Source: Victivallis vadensis (GTDB taxonomy: Bacteria > Verrucomicrobiota > Lentisphaeria > Victivallales > GWF2-50-93). From it: 56,542 nt of DNA. Positions within the stretch are counted from its first letter, which is position 1. Each line of letters starts with the position of its first letter. Under the pieces are notes generated by a model, which did not search any database, was not told the DNA's origin, and saw only the letters and a program-made list of their open reading frames with translations. Below are positions 8,263 through 15,922 of this stretch, one piece after another. The stretch covers positions 1 to 56,542 of the forward strand of contig CAMCYE010000009.1 in NCBI GenBank assembly GCA_945883805.1, in the 5' to 3' direction. Made by a program: the position numbers and the translations under genes.

Positions 8263-9309
8263 TTACCATTCCACTCCCAGCATTGTGCAGTTGATTCCGC
8301 TTCCGATCCCCAGCATCGCGAGTTTCTGTCCGGGCGCCAGTCTTCCATTTTCAACGGCCATTGCGGCGGTTATCGGACACGACACAGATCCGACATTCCC
8401 GAGAAAGGGAAGTGTGGGAAAGTCCTTCGATATGTCAATTCCAAGTGTCTGATACATCAGTTTCCTGTGGGCTACTCCCACTTGGTGCGTGCAGAAGCAG
8501 TCGGGCGTTTCATTTTTCCAGCCGACCTCCTTTTTGAAAAATTTCCAGGTTTCCGCCGCGACTTCCACTCCTTTCCGCATGAGCTCCTCAGCGTCGGTGC
8601 TCATCAGTGTTTCCATGTTGTCGGACATTCCCTTGTCCGCATTTCCCTGGCAGAGTTTGTTGTGAGAGGTCACCGCCAGCGAATATCCGCCAACCAGCTT
8701 GTGCTTTGTTGAACTTGTGTCCTTATGTGCCAGCACAACCCCCACCGAGCCCGACCCTATGGTGAGCGATGAGAAATATTTCTTTATGGACTGGCGTGTG
8801 AGGGTTTTATCCTCGAGCATGACTTTGATTGTACTTTCGAGCAGTGGACGGCTGTTTTCGCCGGCGACAAGAAGCGCGGCTTTGATCTGTCCAAGCTCAA
8901 TCATGTTTGCGGCCGTGATCATGCCTGTCAGTATTCCAAGGCATGCATTTGATATGTCGAAGACGAGCGCGTTTTGCGGGAGTCCGAGTTCGCAGTGGAC
9001 AACTGTGGCCGTTGCGGGTTCGAGGAAATCCCGGCATACCGAACACATTATGAGGCAGCCTATGTCCTTTGCGGGAATTCCGGAATTGGCAAGCGCGTTC
9101 CTGCCTGCGAGAATCGCAGCCCTGCTCGGCATGGTTCCTGGCTCCCAGAGACGGCGCTCCCTGATTCCGCTCATCATTTCCAGCCTGCCGTATGGAAGGT
9201 GAAGTTTTTCATAAACTGATGTGAGCCTGCCCTCTATTTCCTCCGAGCTTATTGGCACAGGCGCCAATTCATATCCGAAAGCTTCAATATTTACATTTTC
9301 ATATAACAT
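8263..9309 (-). CDS. oleA: OleA-type thiolase, head-to-head acyl-CoA condensing enzyme
   Basis: A 348-residue thiolase-superfamily protein that condenses two fatty acyl-CoAs to a beta-keto acid. Active-site cysteine Cys123 (DISNACLGIL), His275 (CTHQVG) and Asn305 (GNVGS). Glu97 (FLEPAT) stands 26 residues before the cysteine, the spacing of the deprotonating glutamate in Xanthomonas OleA (E117/C143), and the His-Asn spacing of 30 also matches; FabH lacks this glutamate. The ATG overlaps the end of ispG by 11 bases and the stop is followed at once by oleB, so all three are one transcript. Product chain length cannot be read from sequence. Confidence 0.85.
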   Translation of the reverse strand: MLYENVNIEAFGYELAPVPISSEEIEGRLTSVYEKLHLPYGRLEMMSGIRERRLWEPGTMPSRAAILAGRNALANSGIPAKDIGCLIMCSVCRDFLEPATATVVHCELGLPQNALVFDISNACLGILTGMITAANMIELGQIKAALLVAGENSRPLLESTIKVMLEDKTLTRQSIKKYFSSLTIGSGSVGVVLAHKDTSSTKHKLVGGYSLAVTSHNKLCQGNADKGMSDNMETLMSTDAEELMRKGVEVAAETWKFFKKEVGWKNETPDCFCTHQVGVAHRKLMYQTLGIDISKDFPTLPFLGNVGSVSCPITAAMAVENGRLAPGQKLAMLGIGSGINCTMLGVEW

Positions 9310-10402
9310 CGCTCTTATATAACTCCTCCCTGAAAATTTTCAAAGCCTCATCTTCAGGAAAAACACCTTTCATTTTGCCTTTTTTGAAAATCGCAACCAT
9401 CCCATTTCTGCTTCCGGCCATGCCCAGGTCGGCATCTTTCGCCTCTCCCGGCCCGTTTACCGCGCAGCCCATGACCGCTATTTTCCTGATTTTAATTCTT
9501 TTCCCGGACGCTTTTATCTTTTCAATCTCCGACTCTATCTTTTCAACGAGGCCGAAGAGATTTATTTCCGTTCTGCCGCATGTCGGACATGACACGATTT
9601 CCGGTTCCGCCCGCCTGAGTCCGGCACTTTCCAGAATCATTATTCCCATTTTTACCTCCTCGACGGGATCGGCTGTCAGGCTGACCCTGATAGTGTCTCC
9701 GATTCCTTCAAGAAGAAGTGTTCCTATTCCGATCGAAGATTTGATGGTGCCTCGGAGAAGAGTCCCTGCTTCGGTTATTCCGAGATGCAGGGGATAATCT
9801 GCAAGATCCGCAAATTTCCGGTATGCCTTGACCGTTGCCGGAACACTTGAGGCTTTGAGCGAGACTTTTATGTTCTTGAACCCGTATTTCTCAAGAAGCC
9901 TGCATTCGTTCATGGCGCTTTCCACGAGCGCATCCGCAAGAGTTTCATCCCTGTCGCCTGATTTAAGGTTCATTTTCCCAATGATGCTTTTGGGAAGGCT
10001 TCCGGAATTTGCGCCGACGCGGATCGGAATGTTTTTTTCCCCTGCGGCTTCTGCTATGGATCGTACTTTTTTTGCGTCGCCGATGTTTCCCGGATTAATC
10101 CTTATGCCATGGATTCCCGCCTTTATCGCCATGAGTGCAAGCCTGTGGTCGAAATGAATGTCTGCAATTACCGGGATTGGGCTTTCTGCAATAATCACGT
10201 TCAGCTTTTCGGCGGCTGTCCTGTCAGGCACGGCAACCCTGACAATCTCACAGCCGGCCTTCCAGAGTTCGTTTATCTGTACTACGGTTGCGCCTGCGTT
10301 TCTGGTGTCGGTATTGGTCATGGATTGGACGGTCACCGGTGATCCGCCTCCGACGGACAGTGTTCCAATATGAATTTTTCTGGTTTTCCTATATTTTTTC
10401 AT
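9299..10402 (-). CDS. ispG: 4-hydroxy-3-methylbut-2-enyl diphosphate synthase IspG
   Basis: A 367-residue MEP-pathway enzyme that reductively opens methylerythritol cyclodiphosphate to HMBPP with a [4Fe-4S] cluster. N-terminal TIM barrel begins with VGGGSPVTVQSMTNTDT; the cluster domain has VSCPTCGRTEINLFGL and IAVMGCAVNGPGEAKDAD, giving the three cysteines and the adjacent glutamate. Two-domain bacterial length without the plant/chlamydial insert. It heads an operon with oleA and oleB. No clear Shine-Dalgarno sequence precedes the ATG. Confidence 0.96.
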   Translation of the reverse strand: MKKYRKTRKIHIGTLSVGGGSPVTVQSMTNTDTRNAGATVVQINELWKAGCEIVRVAVPDRTAAEKLNVIIAESPIPVIADIHFDHRLALMAIKAGIHGIRINPGNIGDAKKVRSIAEAAGEKNIPIRVGANSGSLPKSIIGKMNLKSGDRDETLADALVESAMNECRLLEKYGFKNIKVSLKASSVPATVKAYRKFADLADYPLHLGITEAGTLLRGTIKSSIGIGTLLLEGIGDTIRVSLTADPVEEVKMGIMILESAGLRRAEPEIVSCPTCGRTEINLFGLVEKIESEIEKIKASGKRIKIRKIAVMGCAVNGPGEAKDADLGMAGSRNGMVAIFKKGKMKGVFPEDEALKIFREELYKSDVI

Positions 10403-10529
10403 GAGGGATAAGATACACGCAAATGTAAATTTTCATAAAAATAATTAATTCATGTATTGTGTTATCGGATTATAAAGGCTAGATTTTGCTTCAATTGAAA
10501 GTTTTAAATTAACGCGGAGGAATGATAAA

Positions 10530-10919
10530 GTGAAAAAAATGCTTGCACTCGCAGTTTCTGCAATGGCTCTCGCCCTTTTAGTGGGATGTGAAGACAAACA
10601 GGCCGAGTTACAGCAGAGCCAGAGGTTGGATGCCGTAAGTTCTGAAGTTGTAAAACTCAGGAACGACCTCGAAGAAGTGAAAATCCTGAATCAGCAGCTC
10701 AGCGGTAAGATCAATCTTGTGACTGCATGGCTGACAAAGAAAGTTGAAGAAGAAAAAGCCAAGACCGTGGCAAAGGTAGCGACAACTGCTCCTGCCGGAG
10801 AAAAAAATGGCGCTGTAAAAACTACAGTTAAACCCGGAACAGCACCAGTCGGCGCAAAGACCGGAACTGCAGCACCTGCAAGCAAAACCGACGCCGCAAA
10901 AAAGAAGACAAATCCGTAA
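10530..10919 (+). CDS. Small Lpp-like coiled-coil lipoprotein
   Basis: A 129-residue lipoprotein. GTG start with GGAGG upstream. Signal peptide with lipobox LLVGC (acylated Cys at about residue 19-20), then a heptad-patterned coiled coil (about residues 25-75: AVSSEVVKLRNDLEEVKILNQQLSGKI) and a low-complexity Ala/Lys/Pro/Thr tail rich in lysine. This layout resembles Braun-type outer-membrane lipoproteins that link to or scaffold on peptidoglycan. Family not identified; monocistronic with its own terminator. Confidence 0.8.
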   Translation: MKKMLALAVSAMALALLVGCEDKQAELQQSQRLDAVSSEVVKLRNDLEEVKILNQQLSGKINLVTAWLTKKVEEEKAKTVAKVATTAPAGEKNGAVKTTVKPGTAPVGAKTGTAAPASKTDAAKKKTNP

Positions 10920-10942
10920 TTTTCCAGATATGAAGTTTTAAG

Positions 10943-10974
10943 GGCGGTGGAATTTTCCACCGCCTTTTTTTTTT
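10943..10974 (+). terminator. Strong intrinsic terminator
   Basis: Stem GGCGGTGGAA / TTCCACCGCC followed by ten T residues, 24 bp after the lipoprotein stop. A textbook rho-independent terminator. Confidence 0.92.
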
Positions 10975-11144
10975 GGTTGAAGGCTCAATTTAATTAGGCG
11001 GCGTTGCCGCAACTTCAGTCGTCGGCACTCTTCCTAACACTCCGATTCTCCGTTTCGCCGATTCATTCCCCAACCGATAACTGGCCACTTGGGCACTCGG
11101 TCACTGGTCACTTTAAAATTCCTTAACGTTAAATTAAGGGAACC

Positions 11145-12677
11145 TTATGCGAGGGAGGCCTGTTCGGATGTTTTTATCGCTTCGAAAAGTTCGGCTGGGG
11201 TTTCTGCGTTGAGCAGACGGTCGGAGAGGAATTCACTGTCGAGCATCTGCGCTATGTGCGAAAGCAGGACCTGGTGGATTCGCGGTATGTCCGCAGGCGT
11301 GAGAAGGATGAACAGCAGGTTTATGGTTTCATGGGGCGGGTGTGGGGCAGGCGCGGGAATCGGCTCTTTAAGTCGGGCGACTATGACCACCGGACGCGCC
11401 AGGCTTTTCAGACGCGCATGCGGAATTGCAAGTTTTCTTCCGACATAACTGCTGATCAGTTTTTCACGCTCGATGACCGAAAGCATGATTGTTTCGGCAG
11501 GCATGGGAAGCTCTTTTGGATCGAGACGTTTCAATGCGTTCCTCGCCGCGCTTATAATTGAATCCCCTTCAACGTCCAGCAGTACCCGTTCGACTGTCAG
11601 CGTATCGGAAAGATAAACAGGCACCTCCAGCGGGAATTCCTCCTCAATTGCGCCCACTACTTCCTCAAGCAGGTCTTCCATTGTCACAAAACCGGTCCAG
11701 ACGCCTTTGCTGTTGTAGACAAGTGCGACATGGTTGCCGCGGCGCTGCATTTCAGACAGGAGATGTTCGATAGGTTCCGTTTCTTTTGCCTTGAGGCACT
11801 GGCGGGCGAAACTTTTCAGATCAGTTGCCGGTTTTCCTGAGCGCATTGCCAGAAATAAGTCTTTTATATGGACATATCCTATGGGATTTTCCGGATCGTC
11901 TCCAATCAGAGGATAACGCGACTGCTTGAATTCAGATATGATTTTGTCGTTCTCTTCCGGGCTGGATCCGGTGCGGAGAAAATGAATGCGTTCCCGTGAA
12001 CGCATTGAATTCCTGACAGTCAGAACTCCCATGTCGAGCACGTTTTCAATATAGAGTAGGCGGCGGAAGGACATCATGCCGCTGGACTGGGAATTGTCCA
12101 GGATTATCCGTATTTCGTCTTCGGAATGTCTCTCGTGCTTATCCCCCTTCGGAACTCTCAAAATATACAGGACAATATCCACTGACCAGTTGAGAGCCCA
12201 CAGCGGTATGAAAAAGAGGAAGTGAAAGAATTGCAGTGGCAGTGCCGTGTTAAGCGCTGCCTGTTCGATCCTCCTGATTGCAAAAATCTTCGGAACCTGC
12301 TCACCAAGCACAATATGCAGGTATGAAATCAGGATATAGGAAAGGGAAATGGCCAATCCGTGCACCATCGCATTGGTATCCCCGTCGCCAATGCCCGCCT
12401 TGTACATCAGATACGCTATTATTTCGGCAAATCCGGGTTCTCCTACGAAACCGAGTCCGATGCTTGCCAGAGTTATCCCGACCTGGCAGACGGAAAGATA
12501 CTGGTCAAGTTTCGTCTGTATGTGCTGCATCATCTTCGCCCGCAGGTCGCCTTTTGCCGCAAGTGCTTCCATCTGGGTGGGACGCGCCTTGACCGCCGCG
12601 AATTCTGCAAGCACGAAAAATGCGTTCAGCAACAGAAGCAGAACAGTTAAAAAAAGATATATGATTACTATGGTCAT
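11145..12677 (-). CDS. CNNM/CorC-type membrane protein (DUF21-CBS-CBS) fused to a PTS EIIA domain
   Basis: A 510-residue inner-membrane protein. Residues 1-190: DUF21/CNNM domain with four hydrophobic segments and CQVGITLASIGLGFVGEP, HIVLGEQVPK. Residues 205-345: paired CBS domains (RSRERIHFLRT, YVHIKDLF, GNHVALVYNSKG...GFVTMEDLLEEVVG). Normally a CorC_HlyC domain would follow; here residues 362-505 look like a type-2 (fructose/PtsN) EIIA domain with the phosphorylatable His420 in GRKLAIPHAR and LLFILLTPAD. CNNM proteins move or sense Mg2+ and other divalent cations; the fusion suggests control by phosphotransfer. AAGGAA lies before the ATG. Monocistronic. Confidence 0.85.
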   Translation of the reverse strand: MTIVIIYLFLTVLLLLLNAFFVLAEFAAVKARPTQMEALAAKGDLRAKMMQHIQTKLDQYLSVCQVGITLASIGLGFVGEPGFAEIIAYLMYKAGIGDGDTNAMVHGLAISLSYILISYLHIVLGEQVPKIFAIRRIEQAALNTALPLQFFHFLFFIPLWALNWSVDIVLYILRVPKGDKHERHSEDEIRIILDNSQSSGMMSFRRLLYIENVLDMGVLTVRNSMRSRERIHFLRTGSSPEENDKIISEFKQSRYPLIGDDPENPIGYVHIKDLFLAMRSGKPATDLKSFARQCLKAKETEPIEHLLSEMQRRGNHVALVYNSKGVWTGFVTMEDLLEEVVGAIEEEFPLEVPVYLSDTLTVERVLLDVEGDSIISAARNALKRLDPKELPMPAETIMLSVIEREKLISSYVGRKLAIPHARLKSLARPVVIVARLKEPIPAPAPHPPHETINLLFILLTPADIPRIHQVLLSHIAQMLDSEFLSDRLLNAETPAELFEAIKTSEQASLA

Positions 12678-12719
12678 TTGTTCCTTTAGGACAAGTTCAT
12701 TTCATTTGTGTTCTGGATT

Positions 12720-13136
12720 TCATGAGTCATAGCTCCTGATAAATTCATGAGGATTCAGAACCTTTATTTTTGAGTGCCTGTAGTCCCTGATGTTCCGCGT
12801 GATTATGAAATCCATATTGCTTCTTAATGATGCGTAATATTGTGCGCCATCCTCGAAATCATTGAAACTTGAATTCAGAGAATTTATGAAATCATCCTTT
12901 TGTATCGGGATTATGAAAAGAAGCTTAAGAAGTTTCAATATCCCCCTGTCGGCAACATTCTTGCTTTCCGCCTTTTCAATCAGGTAATGGAGGTTTGCTA
13001 TGACAATGGTTGAAGTATGCCCATTGTATTTTCCGTTTTCAACCCTGGCGAAAAGCTCGGCGGCGGGTTCATGGAAGGGAATTCTTTCAAGCAGAAGGTC
13101 AAGAATGACATCGGCATCTATGAATAGGTTCTTCAT
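12720..13136 (-). CDS. vapC: PIN-domain toxin (VapC-like)
   Basis: A 138-residue PIN-fold RNase. Acidic active-site residues: FIDADVILDLLL (Asp near residue 7), a central Glu region AELFARVENG, and the C-terminal DFEDGAQYYASLRSNMDFIITRN block that gives the conserved third and fourth acids. It starts in a 4-base ATGA overlap with the antitoxin. The target RNA is unknown. Chromosomal toxin-antitoxin pair. Confidence 0.85.
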   Translation of the reverse strand: MKNLFIDADVILDLLLERIPFHEPAAELFARVENGKYNGHTSTIVIANLHYLIEKAESKNVADRGILKLLKLLFIIPIQKDDFINSLNSSFNDFEDGAQYYASLRSNMDFIITRNIRDYRHSKIKVLNPHEFIRSYDS

Positions 13137-13381
13137 AGATACTTGTCCTTGAGGCGCAGATATCTGGATTTGTCCATGTCAAGATACCTGTGTTTTTTCA
13201 GCAGACCCGAAAGCTCTCCGGTAAGCGGCGCAACTGTTTTCCTGCGCGAAATCTTCCGGTTCGAAAGCGAATCAAGATATTTCTCTACTATTTTTGACAG
13301 GCTGATGCGGTTGTTCTTCGAAAAATGCTTTGCCTTGATTATCACTTCCTCGTCCAAGTTCAATGTAAGTTTTGAGTACAT
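13133..13381 (-). CDS. vapB: VapB-like / DUF6364-type antitoxin
   Basis: An 82-residue antitoxin. The N-terminus (MYSKLTLNLDEEVIIKAKHFSKNNRISLSKIVEKYLD) is a ribbon-helix-helix-like DNA-binding segment of the DUF6364 kind; the basic C-terminal part should wrap the toxin. The ATG at 13381 is chosen over 13387 because GGAG sits 7 bases before it and only 1 base before the other. It overlaps the PIN toxin gene downstream and has a clear promoter. Confidence 0.8.
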   Translation of the reverse strand: MYSKLTLNLDEEVIIKAKHFSKNNRISLSKIVEKYLDSLSNRKISRRKTVAPLTGELSGLLKKHRYLDMDKSRYLRLKDKYL

Positions 13382-13402
13382 GTCCATTCTCCAATTGAAA
13401 TG

Positions 13403-13440
13403 TTACGTGATAGTATAATAAATAATTACGTGTAAGTCAA
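13403..13440 (-). promoter_or_regulatory. Promoter and repeated boxes of the vapBC-like operon
   Basis: On the minus strand, TTGACT (13440-13435) and TATACT (13417-13412) are separated by 17 bases, a good sigma-70 promoter about 30 bp from the antitoxin start. Two direct copies of TTACGTG (13403-13409 and 13426-13432 on the plus strand), 23 bp apart, flank the -10 box and are candidate operator sites for autorepression. Confidence 0.6.
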
Positions 13441-13455
13441 GGGTGCAAGTGTTTT

Positions 13456-14886
13456 TCATTTCTGGAAAATGGTTTCTATTTTTTCCAGTTTCATTCCGCG
13501 GGAACCCTTGAGGAAGATCACGTCGTTCTGTCTTATCTTGGTCTTGACATATTTTGCCGCCTCTTCCGAATCGGGGAAATGCCGGAGCGAAATATCGGGG
13601 CCGAATTCTACATGTTCTGCCGCCTTGCTCATTAGCGGCCCTATGGCTATCAACATGCAGTTAGGTATGAGTTCAGAAGCTAATTTAAGTATTTCATTGT
13701 GTGCGGCGGGCCCGGCATCCCCCATTTCAAGCATGTCTCCCAGGATTACAAATATCCTAGATTCTTTCGACGCATTGGCGGCCACGGCTTCGGCGAGCCA
13801 TTCAATGCCCGCCCTCATGCTGTCCGGGTTTGCATTGTAGGCGTCATTGACCCAAGTCACCCCGTCCTTTTTTTGAATGCGCATTCGCATCCCGGGAATT
13901 TCAACTCCGTTGTTCAGGGCTTCGGCGGCAAGTTCGGGGGAGATTCCGACAGCATTTGCCGCAAGCACTGCCGCGCCGGCATTGACCGCCTGGTGCTTTC
14001 CCGGTAATTGCCATTTTATGGTTTTGCGGAGTCCGCAGTTTTTCCAGTAAAGTTCGAAACTGCTGTTCGCCATGTCGCCACCGAGATATTTAACTGATAA
14101 ATCCGCATCTGCGGCTTTTTCATTTCCGAAACGCAATGTTTTGAATTTCTCAGTTGCCTTGAATAGTATTTGACTTCCGGGCCCATCCGCAGGAATTACT
14201 GCAGTTCCGGATTTGTGCATTTTTGCGAATATCGCAGATTTCTCTTTTGCGACACCGTCCAGACTGCCGAAAAATTCGATATGGGCGTTTCCTATGGAAA
14301 CGATGATTCCCATGTCGGGTTCGGCCATTCGGCTCAGGACTTCAATTTCACCGGGATGATTTGTCCCCATTTCGATTATCGAATATTTATGGATTTCCGT
14401 AAGACTGAGAAGATTCTGGGGTACGCCGACATGATTATTCGTATTGCCCTGGGTTGCATAAACCTTGTCTTTTCCAAAGGCGTAGGTCAATATCGCCTTG
14501 AGTATTTCCTTTGTGCTTGTCTTGCCGCTGCTGCCGGTCAGCGCAATTAATTTCAAGTCAAGCTTTTTCCTGTGGTGATGAGCAAGCGCCTGATAGGCTT
14601 CGAGGGTGTCTTTTACAATCAGGACCGGCATGTCATCCGGAATTGCAATTTTCTTCATCCGGCTTTTTGAAAGGCAGAAAGCGACCGCACCGTTTGCAAT
14701 GGCGGTATCAAGATGGTCATGCGCATCGAAGTTTTCGCCTTTAAGCGCGAAGAAAATCGAATTGTGGCAGTCCTTGCGGCTGTCGGTTGAGATGAAATCA
14801 ATCCTGGTGCCGAGATTGACAGGCCCCGACCATTTTCCGCCGGTGAACTTTTTAAGCTCTTTATAGGTAAATAAAGTTTTTGCCAT
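13456..14886 (-). CDS. murF: UDP-N-acetylmuramoyl-tripeptide--D-Ala-D-Ala ligase MurF
   Basis: A 476-residue Mur ligase that adds D-Ala-D-Ala to UDP-MurNAc-tripeptide in the cytoplasm. P-loop LIALTGSSGKTSTKEI, TQGNTNNHVGVP, IEMGTNHPGEI, the NDAYNANPDSM motif typical of MurF and LGDMLEMG. Start at ATG 14886 (MAKTLFTYKEL); an open frame continues upstream to 14979 but only through repeat DNA, so it is not used. Last gene of the local cell-wall cluster; separated from murE by a RAYT and its repeats, which all lie in the same direction. Confidence 0.95.
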   Translation of the reverse strand: MAKTLFTYKELKKFTGGKWSGPVNLGTRIDFISTDSRKDCHNSIFFALKGENFDAHDHLDTAIANGAVAFCLSKSRMKKIAIPDDMPVLIVKDTLEAYQALAHHHRKKLDLKLIALTGSSGKTSTKEILKAILTYAFGKDKVYATQGNTNNHVGVPQNLLSLTEIHKYSIIEMGTNHPGEIEVLSRMAEPDMGIIVSIGNAHIEFFGSLDGVAKEKSAIFAKMHKSGTAVIPADGPGSQILFKATEKFKTLRFGNEKAADADLSVKYLGGDMANSSFELYWKNCGLRKTIKWQLPGKHQAVNAGAAVLAANAVGISPELAAEALNNGVEIPGMRMRIQKKDGVTWVNDAYNANPDSMRAGIEWLAEAVAANASKESRIFVILGDMLEMGDAGPAAHNEILKLASELIPNCMLIAIGPLMSKAAEHVEFGPDISLRHFPDSEEAAKYVKTKIRQNDVIFLKGSRGMKLEKIETIFQK

Positions 14887-14916
14887 TGAGTTTTCCTGAT
14901 TTGTTCTCTTGATTTG

Positions 14917-15228
14917 TGGAGGGTTTTGCTTGTCAAAACCGTTCTTCATATTTCGGCTCCGACAAGCGTCGCCCTCCATTTTTTTTGGTCAATTACAAAT
15001 CGTGTCCATCTGATTTTCCGCCCGTTCCGGGCGTGGAGGGTTTTGCTTGTCAAAACCGTTCTTCATATTTCGGCTCCGACAAGCGTCGCCCTCCATTTTT
15101 TTTGGTCAATTACAAATCGTGTCCATCTGATTTCCGCCCGTTTCGGGCGTGGAGGGTTTTGCTTGTCAAAACCGTTCTTCATATTTCGGCTCCGACAAGC
15201 GTCGCCCTCCAGCAAGCGTCGCCCTCCA
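14917..15228. repeat. RAYT-1 associated hairpin repeats, downstream group (3 copies)
   Basis: Three copies of a unit of about 117 bp begin at 14917, 15034 and 15150. Each has an inverted repeat GGAGGG-4 nt-GCTTGTC ... GACAAGC-4 nt-CCCTCC, spanning about 60 bp, followed in the first two by a linker and a second hairpin CGCCCG-3 nt-CGGGCG. The third copy is cut after its first hairpin and followed by a partial duplicate of AAGCGTCGCCCTCCAG. They sit between murF and the transposase gene. The same sequence occurs beyond the other end of the transposase (15747-15905). Confidence 0.9.
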
Positions 15229-15248
15229 GATAATTCAATATCATAATC

Positions 15249-15734
15249 TTAGTCATACCAATTCAATTTGTTTAACATTCCTTGATAAGGCCATTCTTCC
15301 GATTTTTCACACAAATTTCCCCTCACAGGGTTATCCTTTACATATTTCCATTTTTCCTGATATGACTCTCCGCTCCTTAACTGAGTATCCCAGAAGTCGG
15401 TCTGCCATATTGGATGCTCTCCCGGACGTGGCCATTTCCTCGAAACATAAGATTTCCATTTTTTAGTCCATTTTCTTAATGAATCTGGAAACAATCCGGA
15501 CGGTGCGCAGAAAAGATGAACATGATCTGGCATTAGAACATAACGTCCAACAATCCATTCTCTGTCTATAGACCATGCCTCGCAGATGATGCTTTGCATA
15601 TCTTTATTCGCAAAGATATTTTTGCGATCTTTTGAGCAGACGGTCAAAAATACAATAACAGAACAGTTGAATTTTTCAACAGGCGGACAATGAGCTGGAT
15701 GAGAACGATTGGGAAGTTGGGTTAAATCTTCCAT
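15249..15734 (-). CDS. REP-associated tyrosine transposase (RAYT), Y1/HUH type
   Basis: A 161-residue Y1-transposase-family protein. HUH metal site His71-Val-His73 in MPDHVHLF and catalytic Tyr131 in EKWKYVKDNPVRGNL. These enzymes nick single-stranded DNA at hairpin repeats and are domesticated movers of REP sequences. Start at ATG 15734 (MEDLTQLPNRS); an open frame runs on to 15893 through the neighbouring repeat and would add a repeat-coded extension, so it is excluded. Flanked on both sides by copies of one hairpin family and inserted between murE and murF in their direction. Confidence 0.9.
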   Translation of the reverse strand: MEDLTQLPNRSHPAHCPPVEKFNCSVIVFLTVCSKDRKNIFANKDMQSIICEAWSIDREWIVGRYVLMPDHVHLFCAPSGLFPDSLRKWTKKWKSYVSRKWPRPGEHPIWQTDFWDTQLRSGESYQEKWKYVKDNPVRGNLCEKSEEWPYQGMLNKLNWYD

Positions 15735-15746
15735 AATAACAATAAC

Positions 15747-15905
15747 GGCTCCGACAAGCGTCGCCCTCCATTTTTTTTGGTCAATTACAAATCGCGTCCA
15801 TCTGATTTCCGCCCGTTTCGGGCGTGGAGGGTTTTGCTTGTCAAAACCGTTCTTCTGGATTTCGGCTCCGACAAGCGTCGCCCTCCAGAACACGTCGCCC
15901 TCCAG
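15747..15905. repeat. RAYT-1 associated hairpin repeats, upstream group
   Basis: One full unit flanked by partial ones, in the same orientation as the group at 14917-15228: half hairpin GACAAGC...CCCTCC at the left, linker, CGCCCG/CGGGCG hairpin, then a complete GGAGGG...CCCTCC hairpin, then two short end pieces (CGTCGCCCTCCAG). It ends about 18 bp from the murE stop codon. The symmetric placement around the transposase marks the borders of the inserted module. Confidence 0.88.
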
Positions 15906-15922
15906 AATGCGTCTCCCTACAT

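Noticed and set aside
8263..9309. FabH (beta-ketoacyl-ACP synthase III)
   Set aside because: The glutamate 26 residues before the active-site cysteine and the adjacent OleB gene point to OleA; fatty-acid genes are absent around it.
14914..15466. Open frames of about 105 codons across the RAYT-1 repeats, and repeat-coded N-terminal extensions of murF and the RAYT
   Set aside because: They translate repeat DNA; the family N-termini start at 14886 and 15734.
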